Source of the DNA: Cyanobacteria bacterium RYN_339
GTDB taxonomy: Bacteria; Cyanobacteriota; Sericytochromatia; S15B-MN24; JAQBPE01
Direction: 5' to 3'
Length of the DNA: 32,344 nt
Assembly: GCA_028287685.1 (NCBI GenBank)
Contig: JAQBPE010000206.1
Location: 1 to 32,344 of the forward strand
Part shown: positions 16,161 through 25,797 of the stretch, one piece after another
How the letters are laid out: each line of letters opens with the position of its first letter
Position numbering within the stretch: the stretch's first letter is position 1
Notes under the pieces: generated by a model
Databases searched by the model: none
Seen by the model: only the letters and a program-made list of their open reading frames with translations
Told to the model about the DNA's origin: nothing
Translations under genes and position numbers: made by a program

Positions 16161-16811
16161 ATGAACATCAAGCATGCCTTCCACAAGGTCATCCACGGCA
16201 CCACCGAGGTCGCGCGCGGCGTCGCCGACGCAGGGGTCGATGAAGCCAAGGGCGTCGTCGACGTCGCCCAGCACCCCGGCCGCACCGCCAGGGGCGTGGG
16301 CCGGTTGGTGACCCACCCCAAGAGCACGCTGGCGGCCCTGGGCACCGACCAGCCGGGCGCCCCGGACAACCGCAGCGGCGCCCGCAAGGCCGGCGCGGTG
16401 GTCGGCCACCTCGGGCTGGATGTTTTGAGCCTGGGCACGGCCCCGGTGCTGCATGCGGCCAAGGCCGCGGACAGCGTGGGCGAGGCCGGCGCGGCGCACC
16501 AGCAAGTGGGCGAGGTGAGGGTCGGCGACGTCTTCAAGGGCGCCGGCAGCGTGGTGGTGGAGCCTGCGAAGGAGACGATCGACGCGGTCGCGCACCCGGG
16601 CCGCACCGCCCGGGGCCTGGGTCACGCGGTCAAACACCCCAAGGACGCCGTGGTAGCCGCGGGCCGGCAGCCGGCGCCGGTGGAACGGTCGGACGGCCAG
16701 AAGGTCGGCCGCGGCCTGATCCGCCTGGTCGGGCCGGCGGTGCCGGGGCTGGGCACCGCCCGGCACGTGGCCGAGGCGGGCAGCAAGGTAGACCGCGCTA
16801 CCCGCGAATGA
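16161..16811 (+). CDS. Hypothetical protein of two long internal repeats
   Basis: A 216-residue protein that I do not recognise. It consists of two related halves about 107 residues apart. HPGRTARGVG (38-47) recurs as HPGRTARGLG (145-154), each followed by a V(T/K)HPK and an Ala-rich tail, and then by a Gly/Val/Leu stretch containing LGTAPVLHAAKAAD in one half and LGTARHVAEAGSKVD in the other. It has no signal peptide; hydrophobic stretches are short. The ATG at 16161 has only a weak GGGA upstream, and a 25-base AT-rich stretch at 16101-16130, unusual here, probably holds the promoter. The 3' end overlaps folE by 14 bases on the opposite strand. Confidence 0.75.
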   Translation: MNIKHAFHKVIHGTTEVARGVADAGVDEAKGVVDVAQHPGRTARGVGRLVTHPKSTLAALGTDQPGAPDNRSGARKAGAVVGHLGLDVLSLGTAPVLHAAKAADSVGEAGAAHQQVGEVRVGDVFKGAGSVVVEPAKETIDAVAHPGRTARGLGHAVKHPKDAVVAAGRQPAPVERSDGQKVGRGLIRLVGPAVPGLGTARHVAEAGSKVDRATRE

Positions 16812-17370
16812 GCGCCATGAACTCCGCGCGCGTCGCGGGGTTCTGGAAATCGCCTTCCAGCGCGGAAGTGACCATGATGGCGCCCTCTTTCTTGACGCCG
16901 CGGCAGGTCATGCAGCCGTGGCGGGCTTCCAGCACCACGCCGCAGCCTAGCGGGTGGAGGTGCAGCATGATCGCCTTGGCGACCTCGCGCGTCATGCGCT
17001 CCTGGATTTGGAGCCGCCGGGAGTAGCAGTCCACCAGGCGGGCCAGCTTCGACAGCCCCACCACGCGTTCGGCGGGCAGGTAGGCCACGTGGGCCAGGCC
17101 GTTGAAGGGCATCATGTGGTGCTCGCACATCGAGCTGAACGGGATGTCGCGCAGCAGGATCATCTCGGAGTAGCCCTCGACGTCACCGAACGTCGTTGCC
17201 AGGATGGCCGCCGGATCCTGGCCGTAGCCCGCGAAGATTTCCGTCCAGCTCCGTATCACGCGGTCCGGCGTGTCGACCAGGCCTTCGCGATCCGGGTCCT
17301 CGCCGATCGCGCGCAGCATCACGTGGAGCGCCGCGCGGACCTCCTCGGGGGTAGGGGGAAGCCGATCCAT
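16798..17370 (-). CDS. folE: GTP cyclohydrolase I
   Basis: Converts GTP to 7,8-dihydroneopterin triphosphate, the first step to folate or pterins (and to queuosine in many bacteria). The 190-residue length is typical. Zinc ligands are visible: Cys82 and His85 in CEHHMMPF and Cys153 in HGCMTCRG. QERMT (123-127) and the substrate region GLSKLARLVD are present. The ATG at 17370 has GAGGAG about 6 bases upstream, and this Shine-Dalgarno overlaps the TGA of the OPT transporter gene, so the two are probably cotranscribed. No other folate gene is in view. Confidence 0.96.
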   Translation of the reverse strand: MDRLPPTPEEVRAALHVMLRAIGEDPDREGLVDTPDRVIRSWTEIFAGYGQDPAAILATTFGDVEGYSEMILLRDIPFSSMCEHHMMPFNGLAHVAYLPAERVVGLSKLARLVDCYSRRLQIQERMTREVAKAIMLHLHPLGCGVVLEARHGCMTCRGVKKEGAIMVTSALEGDFQNPATRAEFMALIRG

Positions 17371-17380
17371 GGGGTGCTCC

Positions 17381-19273
17381 TCAGAGGTTGAAGTACAACA
17401 TCAGCCCGGCCACGATAACCGCCATGATGCTTTCCCCGGCGATCAGGCCCGAGGCCGCGGCGACCGTATAGCGCTCGTTCAAGACCGGGCGGAACCGGCC
17501 GACGCCCCAGGCGATCAAGGCGCCGGCACAGATGGCTAGCGCGCTACCAAACGGTTGGATCATGCCCAGGCCGAGGCCCACCGGCGAAGGCACGAAGCGT
17601 CGCGCCTTCGGGAAGTAGGTCTCGATCAGCGTCAGGACGATGCTGAGCACGATCGTGAAGGCCATCAGGCGCAACGCCGTGGGCGGGATAGCGCCCAGGC
17701 CATTTGCCATGGCCTCCGCGGTGGCTTTGGAGGTGAAGGCGCCGGGGGCGGCGAACTTCTCGCCCAGGACCTTGTCGTTGGGTACCAACATCAGGAAGGC
17801 CGGCACCGCGAACAGGCTGCCGGCGCCCACGCCGATCAACTGCGCGATGAACTGCTGACGTGGGCGGGCGCCCAGCAGGTAGCCGCTCTTGAGGTCGGTC
17901 AGGCAATCCGCTGCGTGGATCGTGGCACCCACCGTCACGTTGGCGGTCATGAGGTTGAGGACCGGGTTGCCCTGCGTCAGGGCGGCGTTCGCGATCTGGC
18001 TGAGCTTGCCGACCGGCGGCGCGATGTCCGTTTCGCCCGTCGCGCGGGCCACCACCAGCGACAGCACCATCGCCATCACCACGGCCAGAAGACCGAGGTA
18101 AATGGGGATGGCGAAGAACAGCCACTGCAGCCAGACGGCGAAGACGATGGCCACGGCCATGCCGATGGCGACCCAGGACATCGGGACCTCGATTGCCTTG
18201 CTGCGCTCGTCGACCTCCGCGCCCTTGCCCTGGAACAGCGCCGCGACTTGCGAGAAGGCGCTGGCGAAGGCGCGCCATTGCAGCGCGGTTGCCGTGAGCG
18301 CTGCTGCCAGCAGCAGGCCGCTGGCGGGCCAGGCACTCCAGCCCGCAACCGAGCCAAAGCCGCCCTTGATCACCTTGTGGTTGACCTCGATGGCGTGCTC
18401 GATCAGCCAGGGGGCGATGAAGAACCAGTTGATCAAGGAGCCCAAGAGCAGGCTGATGCCCGTCCGCGCCCCAACCAGCGCGCCCGCAGCGTAAAGAAGC
18501 AGGTTCATGTCGAGGCCCAAGGTGAGCTTCTCGGCCGGAATGCCCCGAACGCCGGGGAAAATCGACAGGGAGCTGGGGATGCTGATCGCCAGCGCCTTGG
18601 CCTGGGGCAGGAACTTGCCGACGAAGGCGGCGTTGCCGTCGCGGAAGTAGGCAACTAGGGCGCCGATGATGGCGCTCCAGGTCAGGACGCGCGCCTTCTT
18701 CATGGCCTGCTCGCCCTCGCTGTGCAGGCCCTTGATGGTTTCGGCCGCCGCGATGCCGCTGGGGAAAGGCAGTTGCTCCATGTTGATCATCTGGCGCTTG
18801 AGCGGCACGGCCACCATGACGCCGATCAGCGAGACGCCCACCAGCCAGATGGCGAGTTGCACGGGCGGCAGCAGCGGCCGGCCCATCAGCACCAGGGCCG
18901 GGATCGAGGTGGCGAGGCCGGCGGAGGCCATGAAGCCTGCCGCCGAAGACACGGACTGCATGGCGTTGTTCTCGAGATCGGTGAACTCGCCGCCCGGCAG
19001 GACGCGCTCCAACGCCTTGAAGATCGCGAAGGCCATGATGCCCGCGGTGATGGTGGCGCCGAAGGTCCAGCCGGTTTTCAGGCCGGCGTAGACGTTGGCC
19101 GTCGACATGACGCCGCCGAGCAGCGCGCCCATGATCGCCGCGCGCACCGTGAGCTGGCGGGTCTCATGCCGGTATACGTTCGCGTGCCAATAGGCTTCGC
19201 GCTCGTTCATCGGGAGCGCTGCCAGGGCGCTGCGTAGCTCGTCCGTGCCCTTGCGGGCGATCTCTTCCGTCAC
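17381..19273 (-). CDS. OPT family oligopeptide transporter, copy 2
   Basis: A 630-residue integral membrane protein of the OPT family, which carries oligopeptides or metal chelates by proton symport. Many membrane segments are visible (for example AAIMGALLGGVMST, the IPALVLMG region and FTIVLSIVLTLI). Family hallmarks are [64 protein letters not shown] and a late [13 protein letters not shown]. It starts at GTG (19273), directly after the TAG of the other OPT gene with no spacer. The sequences share an N-terminal EREAYWHAN motif with that paralog, showing tandem duplication. Substrate is not predictable. Confidence 0.9.
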   Translation of the reverse strand: MTEEIARKGTDELRSALAALPMNEREAYWHANVYRHETRQLTVRAAIMGALLGGVMSTANVYAGLKTGWTFGATITAGIMAFAIFKALERVLPGGEFTDLENNAMQSVSSAAGFMASAGLATSIPALVLMGRPLLPPVQLAIWLVGVSLIGVMVAVPLKRQMINMEQLPFPSGIAAAETIKGLHSEGEQAMKKARVLTWSAIIGALVAYFRDGNAAFVGKFLPQAKALAISIPSSLSIFPGVRGIPAEKLTLGLDMNLLLYAAGALVGARTGISLLLGSLINWFFIAPWLIEHAIEVNHKVIKGGFGSVAGWSAWPASGLLLAAALTATALQWRAFASAFSQVAALFQGKGAEVDERSKAIEVPMSWVAIGMAVAIVFAVWLQWLFFAIPIYLGLLAVVMAMVLSLVVARATGETDIAPPVGKLSQIANAALTQGNPVLNLMTANVTVGATIHAADCLTDLKSGYLLGARPRQQFIAQLIGVGAGSLFAVPAFLMLVPNDKVLGEKFAAPGAFTSKATAEAMANGLGAIPPTALRLMAFTIVLSIVLTLIETYFPKARRFVPSPVGLGLGMIQPFGSALAICAGALIAWGVGRFRPVLNERYTVAAASGLIAGESIMAVIVAGLMLYFNL

Positions 19274-21190
19274 CTAGACTTCCCCCATCCACTTCTTACA
19301 GGCGATGATGATGACGGCCATGATGCTTTCCCCCGCAATGAGGCCGGAGGACCCCGTGATGGTGTACTTCTCGGCCTTGGCGGGCGCCAACTTGAAGAAC
19401 GCCCAGGCCAGAATCGCGCCCAAGAAGATGGACAGCGACTGCGCGAACGGGATGATGAAGGCCAGGCCGATGCCGGTGGGCGAGGGCAGGTACTTCTTGG
19501 AGGCCGGCACCTTCACCTCGATCACGGTCACGATGATCGTGACGAAGATCATCACGGCAGCGAACGTCAGGGCCGTCTGCGGGATGGCGTCGATGCCCTT
19601 CGCCAGCACCTCGGCCGTGGCCTTCCAGACCTGGGCGGCCGGCGCCGGGAACTTCTCGCCCAGCACCTTGGCGTCCGGCACCAGCAGGTTGAAGGCGGGC
19701 ACGCAGGCCAGCGTTCCAACGAGCACGCCGAAGAGCTGGGCCAGGAACTGCTGGCGGGGCCTCGCGCCCAGGATGTAGCCACTCTTGAGGTCGGTGAGCA
19801 GGTCGGACGTGTGGGCGGCCGCGCCGGCCGTCACGTTGGCCGACATGAGGTTGATGACGGGCTGGTGCGGGGTGATGGCGGCGTAGGCGAACTGCGTCAC
19901 CTTGCCCATCGCGCCGAGCGGGGCGATGTCGGTCTCGCCGGCCACGCGGGTGGCGACCATCGAGAGCACCACGGCGAAGATGACGGACAGCACGCCCAGC
20001 AGCGGGTTGATGCTGAAGAGCCAGTACTGCACGCAGATCGTGGCGATCGACGCGACCGCCATGCCGCCGCCGAACCAGCTCCCGGGGACCTCGATGTCGT
20101 TGGTGGCATCCTTGGGCGCGCCTTCATCCTTCTTCTTCCATAAATCCGAGATGCCCGAGAAGCCGCGGGCGATCGAGCGCCACTGGAAGGCCATCGCCAC
20201 CAGCGTCGCCACCACCAGGGTGCCGGCGCCGGGCCAGGTGGACCACGAGACCACGCCGCGGTAGCCGCCCGTGATCACCTTGCCGTTGGCCTGGATGGCG
20301 TGCTCGATCAGCCAGGGGGCCACGAAGAACCAGTTCAAGACAGCACCGATCATGATCGAGATGCCCGTGCGCAGGCCCACGATGGCGCCGGCGGCCAGCA
20401 ACATCACGCTGGAGTCGAGCTGCAGCGTCAGCTTGCTGGGATCGATGCCGCGCCAGGCCGGGAAGACCGCGAAGGAGTCGGGCAAGGTGAAGGCCAGGGC
20501 CTTGAGGCCGAGCTTCTCCATCGCCAGCGCGTGGAAGCTGCGGAAGTACTCGCCGCTGGCGCTCAAGAACGCCGCGATTCCCAGCATGCGGGCCTTTTCG
20601 ATCGCCTCCGCGCCATGGCCATGCAGGCTGCGGATCGTCTCGGCTGCTGCGATGCCGCTGGGGAAGGGCAGTTGGTCCACGTTGATCATCTGGCGCTTGA
20701 GGGGGATGGCGATGACCACGCCCAGGAGGGAGATCGCGCCCAGCCACGCGGCGAGCGAGAAGGTGTCCAGTCGCTGCCCGTTGAGCGGCAGCAGCGCGGG
20801 GATGGCGCTGGTGAGGCCGGAGCTGGACATGGCGCCGGCGGCGGAAGCCACCGACTGCATGGCGTTGTTCTCGAGGTCGGTGAAGTGGCCGCCGGGCAGC
20901 ACGCGCTCGAGCGCCTTGAAGATCGCGAAGGCCAGGATGCCGGCCGTGATGGTGACGCCGAAGCCCCAGCCGATCTTCAGGCCCACGTACAGGTTCGAGA
21001 CGGACAGCACCGCGCCCAGCATCATGCCCATGATGACGGCACGCACCGTGAGCTGTTTGACGTCGCCCCGGTAGATGTTCGCGTGCCAGTAGGCCTCGCG
21101 CTCTTCCGGCGGCAGGCCGCTCATCGCCGCCGCATGGGCTGCGGCGTTAGGCTGGCCGGGTTGAACCGGCTCCGTAGGCTCGTGATGCAT
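19274..21190 (-). CDS. OPT family oligopeptide transporter, copy 1
   Basis: A 638-residue polytopic membrane transporter and first gene of the OPT-OPT-folE unit. It shares with its neighbour EREAYWHAN(I/V)[62 protein letters not shown] and a late [13 protein letters not shown]. The ATG at 21190 was chosen because upstream sequence in the frame is not family-like; the Shine-Dalgarno (GGGACC) is weak. It diverges from the IcmF-type mutase gene with 148 bases between starts. Two OPT proteins side by side could be paralogs with different substrates or partners in one complex. Confidence 0.9.
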   Translation of the reverse strand: MHHEPTEPVQPGQPNAAAHAAAMSGLPPEEREAYWHANIYRGDVKQLTVRAVIMGMMLGAVLSVSNLYVGLKIGWGFGVTITAGILAFAIFKALERVLPGGHFTDLENNAMQSVASAAGAMSSSGLTSAIPALLPLNGQRLDTFSLAAWLGAISLLGVVIAIPLKRQMINVDQLPFPSGIAAAETIRSLHGHGAEAIEKARMLGIAAFLSASGEYFRSFHALAMEKLGLKALAFTLPDSFAVFPAWRGIDPSKLTLQLDSSVMLLAAGAIVGLRTGISIMIGAVLNWFFVAPWLIEHAIQANGKVITGGYRGVVSWSTWPGAGTLVVATLVAMAFQWRSIARGFSGISDLWKKKDEGAPKDATNDIEVPGSWFGGGMAVASIATICVQYWLFSINPLLGVLSVIFAVVLSMVATRVAGETDIAPLGAMGKVTQFAYAAITPHQPVINLMSANVTAGAAAHTSDLLTDLKSGYILGARPRQQFLAQLFGVLVGTLACVPAFNLLVPDAKVLGEKFPAPAAQVWKATAEVLAKGIDAIPQTALTFAAVMIFVTIIVTVIEVKVPASKKYLPSPTGIGLAFIIPFAQSLSIFLGAILAWAFFKLAPAKAEKYTITGSSGLIAGESIMAVIIIACKKWMGEV

Positions 21191-21269
21191 GGGGTGGTCC
21201 CTGGTACAAAGCGGGCGGCGTCTGGGAACCGGTCGGCCCCGGCTTCTCTTACCCACGCTCGCCCGCAGG

Positions 21270-21298
21270 CTCACAGCGGGGGCCCGCCATGGTAGAAT
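21270..21298 (+). promoter_or_regulatory. Probable promoter of the icmF-type gene
   Basis: CTCACA (21270-21275), exactly 17 bases, then TAGAAT (21293-21298). The predicted start near 21305 gives a leader of about 34 bases with AAAGGA about 11 bases before the ATG at 21339. Confidence 0.55.
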
Positions 21299-21338
21299 CA
21301 AGGCAGGAACCGCGTTTCGCGCAAAGGACCCCTGCCTG

Positions 21339-24300
21339 ATGGAAGCCACCCGCACCGCCCCCGAAGCGTCCACCGGACCGTACAAGCCCACCCATAAGAT
21401 CCGCTTCGTCACCGCGGCCTCGTTGTTCGATGGGCATGACGCGTCGATCAACATCATGCGCCGGATCCTGCAGGCCAGCGGCGCGGAGGTGATCCACCTC
21501 GGCCACAACCGCAGCGTGGCGGAAGTGGTAGAGACGGCCCTCCAGGAAGACGCCCACGGCATCGCCATCTCCAGCTACCAGGGCGGGCACGTCGAGTACT
21601 TCAAGTACATGATCGATCTGCTCAAGGAGCGCGGCGGCGGCCATGTTCGCGTGTTCGGCGGCGGCGGCGGCGTGATCGTGCCGGCCGAGATCCAGGAGCT
21701 GGAAGCGTACGGCGTCGCCAAGATCTTCTCGCCCGACGACGGCCGCGAGCTGGGCCTGCAGGGCATGATCGACGCCATGCTGCGCGAGACCGACTACGCG
21801 ATGGCGGAGCGCGGGCTGCCGGCGGCGGACGCCGTGCGCACGGGCGAGGCCACCGCGCTGGCCCGCGCCATCACCGCCGCGGAAGCCGACCAGGGCGCCG
21901 AGCTCCTGGCGACGCTGCGCGAGCGGGCGCTTACCCGCCAGGTGCCCGTCCTGGGCATCACGGGCACCGGCGGCGCCGGCAAAAGCAGCCTGACGGACGA
22001 GCTGGTGCGCCGGTTCCTGCGCGACTTCCCGGACAAGACCGTCGCGATCCTCTCCGTCGACCCGTCCAAGCGCAAGACGGGCGGCGCCCTGCTGGGCGAT
22101 CGCATCCGCATGAACGCCATCTACGACCCGCGCGTCTACATGCGCTCGCTGGCGACCCGCGCCGCCCACGTTGCGACCTCGGGCGCCCTGGTCGACGCCG
22201 TGGCCGCCTGCAAGGCCGCCGGCTACGACCTGGTCATCATCGAGACCGCGGGCATCGGCCAGAGCGACAGCGCGATCGTGGATTTGGCGGACGTCACGCT
22301 CTACGTCATGACCAGCGAGTTCGGCGCGGCGAGCCAGCTCGAGAAGATCGACATGTTGGACTTCGCCGACCTCGTCGCCATCAACAAGTTCGACAAGCGG
22401 GGGGCGGAAGACGCCCTGCGCGACGTGCGCAAGACCATGCAGCGCAACCAGAAGCGCTTCGAGAGCGCTCCCGAAGACATGCCGGTCTTCGGCACGATCG
22501 CCAGCCAGTTCAACGACCCCGGCACCAACTGGCTGTACGTGAACCTGATCGAGCGCCTGGGCTGGACCTCCCACCTGGCCGTGCCGGTGCGGCAAAGCCA
22601 GAAGGTGGCCGTGATCCCGGCCGAGCAAGAGCGCTACCTCTCGGAGATCGCCGACGCCGTGGCCCAGCACAAGACCGACGTGCGCGCCCAGGCCGGCCGC
22701 GCCAGCGACGCCTACGGCCTGCACCGCGCGCTCACCACGTTGGGCGATGCCGTGCCGCCGATGGCCGGCCTCTATGACCCTGCCGCCCTGGTGGACACCG
22801 CCGCGGACGCCACGGTGCGCCTGCTGCGCCAGCGCTACCAGGAGGCGTTGCTGGACCTGACGCGCGAACACCTCGAGCTGCTGCAACGCTGGCCACAGCT
22901 GGTGGCGGGCTACACCGCGCCACGGCACGAGTACGAGGTGCGCGGCAAGAAGATCGCGGTCGAGAACTACACGGAGAGCCTGTCGCACCTCCAGATCCCC
23001 AAGGTGGCCCTGCCGGCCTTCTCGGACTGGGGCGACCTGCTGGCCTGGCAGCTGTTGGAGAACATCCCCGGCCGCTTCCCCTACGCCGCCGGCGTGTTCG
23101 AGTTCAAGCGCAAGGGCGAGGACCCGACGCGCATGTTCGCCGGCGAGGGCACACCGGAGCGCACCAACAAGCGCTTCCACTACCTCTCGCAGGGCCAGCC
23201 CGCCGCCCGCCTGTCCACGGCCTTCGACTCCGTCACGCTGTACGGCGAGGACCCCGGCACGCCGCTGGACGTGTACGGCAAGATCGGCAACAGCGGCGTC
23301 TCCATCTGCACGCTGGACGACGCCAAGAAGCTCTACTCGGGCTTCGATCTCTGCGCGCCGTCCACCTCCGTCTCGATGACGATCAACGGCCCCGCGCCGA
23401 TGCTGCTGGCCTTCTTCCTGAACACCGCCATCGACCAGCAGGTCGAGAAGCACCTGGTGGAGACCGGCGGCTGGGAGGCCGCGGAAGCCAAGATCGCGGC
23501 GTACTTCGAGGGCAAGCCGCGGCCCGCTTACGTGGGCGCTGACGTCCCGGAAGGCGACCGGGCGTTCGGCCTGCGGACGCTGGGCGTGACCGGCGACATG
23601 TTGGTCCCGCCGGACGTCTACGCGCGGATCAAGGTCGAGACCTTGAAGTCGGTCCGCGGCACGGTCCAGGCGGACATCCTGAAGGAAGACCAGGCCCAGA
23701 ACACCTGCATCTTCTCCACGGAGTTCGCGCTGCGGATGATGGGCGACATCCAGAAGTACTTCATCGACCACGACGTCCGGAACTACTACTCTGTCTCGAT
23801 CAGCGGATACCACATCGCCGAAGCCGGGGCCAACCCGATCAGCCAGCTGGCGTTCACGTTGGCGAACGGGTTCACGTTCGTCGAGTACTACCTGGCGCGC
23901 GGGATGGCCATCGATGACTTCGCGCCGAACCTGAGCTTCTTCTTCTCCAACGGCATCGATCCGGAGTATGCCGTGATCGGGCGGGTGGCGCGGCGCATCT
24001 GGGCCGTGGCCATGAAGAACAAGTACGGCGCCAACGACCGGTCGCAGAAGCTGAAGTACCACATCCAGACCTCGGGTCGGTCGCTGCACGCGCAGGAGGT
24101 CGACTTCAACGACATCCGCACCACGCTGCAGGCGCTGTATGCCATCTACGACAACTGCAACTCGCTGCACACCAACGCCTTCGACGAGGCCATCACCACC
24201 CCCACGGAAGACTCCGTGCGGCGCGCCATGGCCATCCAGCTGATCATCAACCGGGAGCTGGGGCTGACAAGGAACGAGAACCCCTTGCAGGGCGCGTTCA

Positions 24301-24755
24301 TCATCGACCAGCTGACGGAGCTGGTGGAAGAGGCCGTGCTGGCGGAGTTCCGGCGGATCTCGTACCGGGGCGGCGTGCTGGGCGCCATGGAGACCATGTA
24401 CCAGCGCGGCAAGATCCAGGAAGAGTCGATGTACTACGAGCACCTCAAGCACAGCGGCGAGCTGCCCGTGATCGGCGTCAACACCTTCCTGAACCCGCGC
24501 CCGCAGACCTACGGGGACACGCTGGAGCTGATCCGTTCGACCGAGGGGGAGCGCCACCAGCAAATCGACAACCTGGCCTCGTTCCAGGCTCGCAACGCGG
24601 ACCGCTCGGACGCCGCCTTGGCCCACTTGCAGGCGCAGGCGACGGCGGGGGCGAACCTGTTCGAGGAGCTGATGGAGACGGCCAAGGTGGCGTCCCTGGG
24701 ACAGATCACGCGGGCGTTGTACGAGGTGGGCGGGCAGTACCGCCGCAACATGTAG
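21339..24755 (+). CDS. icmF: Fused isobutyryl-CoA mutase (IcmF type)
   Basis: A 1138-residue B12-dependent acyl-CoA mutase that interconverts isobutyryl-CoA and butyryl-CoA by a radical mechanism. It joins three modules: an N-terminal B12-binding domain ([11 protein letters not shown] near residue 35), a MeaB-like GTPase chaperone with P-loop GTGGAGKS (209-216) and [15 protein letters not shown], and the mutase barrel (about 560-1100). Two substrate-pocket residues point to isobutyryl-CoA: Phe600 in RMFAG and Gln787 in QAQNT, where methylmalonyl-CoA mutases have Tyr and Arg. The ATG at 21339 was preferred to the open frame upstream because family sequence starts soon after. Related IcmF enzymes may also use isovaleryl- or pivalyl-CoA. 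The convergent crotonase follows 5 bases later. Confidence 0.95.
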   Translation: MEATRTAPEASTGPYKPTHKIRFVTAASLFDGHDASINIMRRILQASGAEVIHLGHNRSVAEVVETALQEDAHGIAISSYQGGHVEYFKYMIDLLKERGGGHVRVFGGGGGVIVPAEIQELEAYGVAKIFSPDDGRELGLQGMIDAMLRETDYAMAERGLPAADAVRTGEATALARAITAAEADQGAELLATLRERALTRQVPVLGITGTGGAGKSSLTDELVRRFLRDFPDKTVAILSVDPSKRKTGGALLGDRIRMNAIYDPRVYMRSLATRAAHVATSGALVDAVAACKAAGYDLVIIETAGIGQSDSAIVDLADVTLYVMTSEFGAASQLEKIDMLDFADLVAINKFDKRGAEDALRDVRKTMQRNQKRFESAPEDMPVFGTIASQFNDPGTNWLYVNLIERLGWTSHLAVPVRQSQKVAVIPAEQERYLSEIADAVAQHKTDVRAQAGRASDAYGLHRALTTLGDAVPPMAGLYDPAALVDTAADATVRLLRQRYQEALLDLTREHLELLQRWPQLVAGYTAPRHEYEVRGKKIAVENYTESLSHLQIPKVALPAFSDWGDLLAWQLLENIPGRFPYAAGVFEFKRKGEDPTRMFAGEGTPERTNKRFHYLSQGQPAARLSTAFDSVTLYGEDPGTPLDVYGKIGNSGVSICTLDDAKKLYSGFDLCAPSTSVSMTINGPAPMLLAFFLNTAIDQQVEKHLVETGGWEAAEAKIAAYFEGKPRPAYVGADVPEGDRAFGLRTLGVTGDMLVPPDVYARIKVETLKSVRGTVQADILKEDQAQNTCIFSTEFALRMMGDIQKYFIDHDVRNYYSVSISGYHIAEAGANPISQLAFTLANGFTFVEYYLARGMAIDDFAPNLSFFFSNGIDPEYAVIGRVARRIWAVAMKNKYGANDRSQKLKYHIQTSGRSLHAQEVDFNDIRTTLQALYAIYDNCNSLHTNAFDEAITTPTEDSVRRAMAIQLIINRELGLTRNENPLQGAFIIDQLTELVEEAVLAEFRRISYRGGVLGAMETMYQRGKIQEESMYYEHLKHSGELPVIGVNTFLNPRPQTYGDTLELIRSTEGERHQQIDNLASFQARNADRSDAALAHLQAQATAGANLFEELMETAKVASLGQITRALYEVGGQYRRNM

Positions 24756-24760
24756 GAGGC

Positions 24761-25540
24761 CTACCGGCCTTCGTAGGTGGGGGTGCGCTTCTCGCGGATC
24801 GAGGCCACGCCCTCCTTGAGGTCGGCGCTGGCGAAGACCAGGGCCTGGGCGGCGGCCTCGGCTTCCAAGGCCTCGGCGAGGCTCACGTCCGCATGGTCGC
24901 GCAACAGGCCCTTCGTCAGGCGGATGGCGACCGGCGCGGCCGCCGCGATCTCGTTGGCCAGGGCCAGGCCGCGGGCTTCGAGCACGTCGGCGGGGACGGC
25001 CAGGTTGACCAGGCCCATCGTCGCGGCTTCCGTGCCTGTGACCGTGCGGCCGGTGTAGAGCAGCTCCGCGGCGCGAGCTGGCCCCACCACGCGTTGCAAG
25101 CTCCAGGTGCCGCCCATGCCCGGCGTCAGGCCGATGCGCGCGAAGTTGACGGACAGCATTGCGTCTTCGGCTGCCACGCGCAGGTCGCAGCCCAACGCGA
25201 AGCAAAGCCCCGCCCCGGTGGCGCGGCCGTGCAAGAGGGCGATGGTGGGGACCTCCAGCTCGCGGATGGCCAGGAACTTGGTGTAGAAGGCCAGCATCTC
25301 GTCGCGGTTCGCGTCCGGATCCTGCGCCGCGTTCTTCTCCAAAAAATCCAGGTCGCCGCCGGCGCTGAAGGCCCGGCCTTCGCCGCGCACCAGCAGGCAG
25401 CGCAGCGTGGGGTCGCCGTTCAGCTCGTCCACCAGCGCGTGGATGGCGTCGCCCATCTCGTGGCTCATGGCGTTGAGCTTGGCCGGGCGGTCCAGGCTCA
25501 GGATGCCGATGGCGCCTTCGCGCCGGAAGGTGATGGTCAC
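24761..25540 (-). CDS. Enoyl-CoA hydratase/isomerase family (crotonase) protein
   Basis: A 259-residue crotonase-fold enzyme acting on acyl-CoA thioesters. The CoA/oxyanion motifs AFSAGGDL and GRATGAGL are present, with FARIGLTPGMGGTW and the family C-terminus. In my alignment by eye, the two catalytic Glu of classical hydratases are replaced (Cys in GLCFALGCD and Phe in NFARIG), a pattern closer to PaaG-like isomerases. Simple hydration is therefore unsure. The start is the GTG at 25540, overlapping the previous stop (GTGA) and giving the usual family length; the frame extends a little upstream. It is translationally coupled to the 76-residue gene. Confidence 0.88.
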   Translation of the reverse strand: MTITFRREGAIGILSLDRPAKLNAMSHEMGDAIHALVDELNGDPTLRCLLVRGEGRAFSAGGDLDFLEKNAAQDPDANRDEMLAFYTKFLAIRELEVPTIALLHGRATGAGLCFALGCDLRVAAEDAMLSVNFARIGLTPGMGGTWSLQRVVGPARAAELLYTGRTVTGTEAATMGLVNLAVPADVLEARGLALANEIAAAAPVAIRLTKGLLRDHADVSLAEALEAEAAAQALVFASADLKEGVASIREKRTPTYEGR

Positions 25541-25767
25541 GTGCTCAACTCGCCTTCCGCGACGCACGTCAGCGCCACGTTCACAAAGTCCACCAACGCC
25601 GTGCCCACCAGGTCGTGGGCCTGCTTCAATTGTTCCGGCTGCGCCGTGTCGAACAGCCCGGCCCCGGCCAGGCGGCGCAGGATCCGCTCGGCGGTGAAAT
25701 TCACCAGCTGATCCCAGTCCTCCGCCTTTACGTAGGCGGCCAGTTGCTTGAAACGCTCGTCGCTCAT
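25537..25767 (-). CDS. Small hypothetical helical protein, 76 residues
   Basis: Begins MSDERFKQLAAYVKAEDWDQLVNF and appears wholly alpha-helical and acidic, without signal peptide or membrane segment. The ATG at 25767 was chosen because upstream codons in this frame lie antisense to the acetyltransferase gene. No strong Shine-Dalgarno is seen; a TAAATC lies 7 bases before the ATG. The TGA overlaps the GTG of the crotonase gene, which supports its reality. The helix pattern suggests a small dimer or partner protein, but no family is recognised. Confidence 0.65.
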   Translation of the reverse strand: MSDERFKQLAAYVKAEDWDQLVNFTAERILRRLAGAGLFDTAQPEQLKQAHDLVGTALVDFVNVALTCVAEGELST

Positions 25768-25797
25768 GCGGATGGATTTACCGCATGCTGTGGCATC

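Noticed and set aside
21339..24755. Methylmalonyl-CoA mutase assignment
   Set aside because: The fused B12-GTPase-mutase order and the Phe/Gln pocket residues fit IcmF instead.
24742..24775. Possible bidirectional terminator between the mutase and crotonase genes
   Set aside because: Short inverted arms (AGGCC/GGCCT) exist but there is no T run on either strand and they overlap coding sequence.
21249..25205. Very long open frame antisense to the mutase gene
   Set aside because: High GC leaves few stops in shadow frames; its translation is low-complexity and lacks any domain, while the plus strand encodes a complete IcmF. Similar shadows at 3844-5466 and 6110-8338 were dropped for the same reason.
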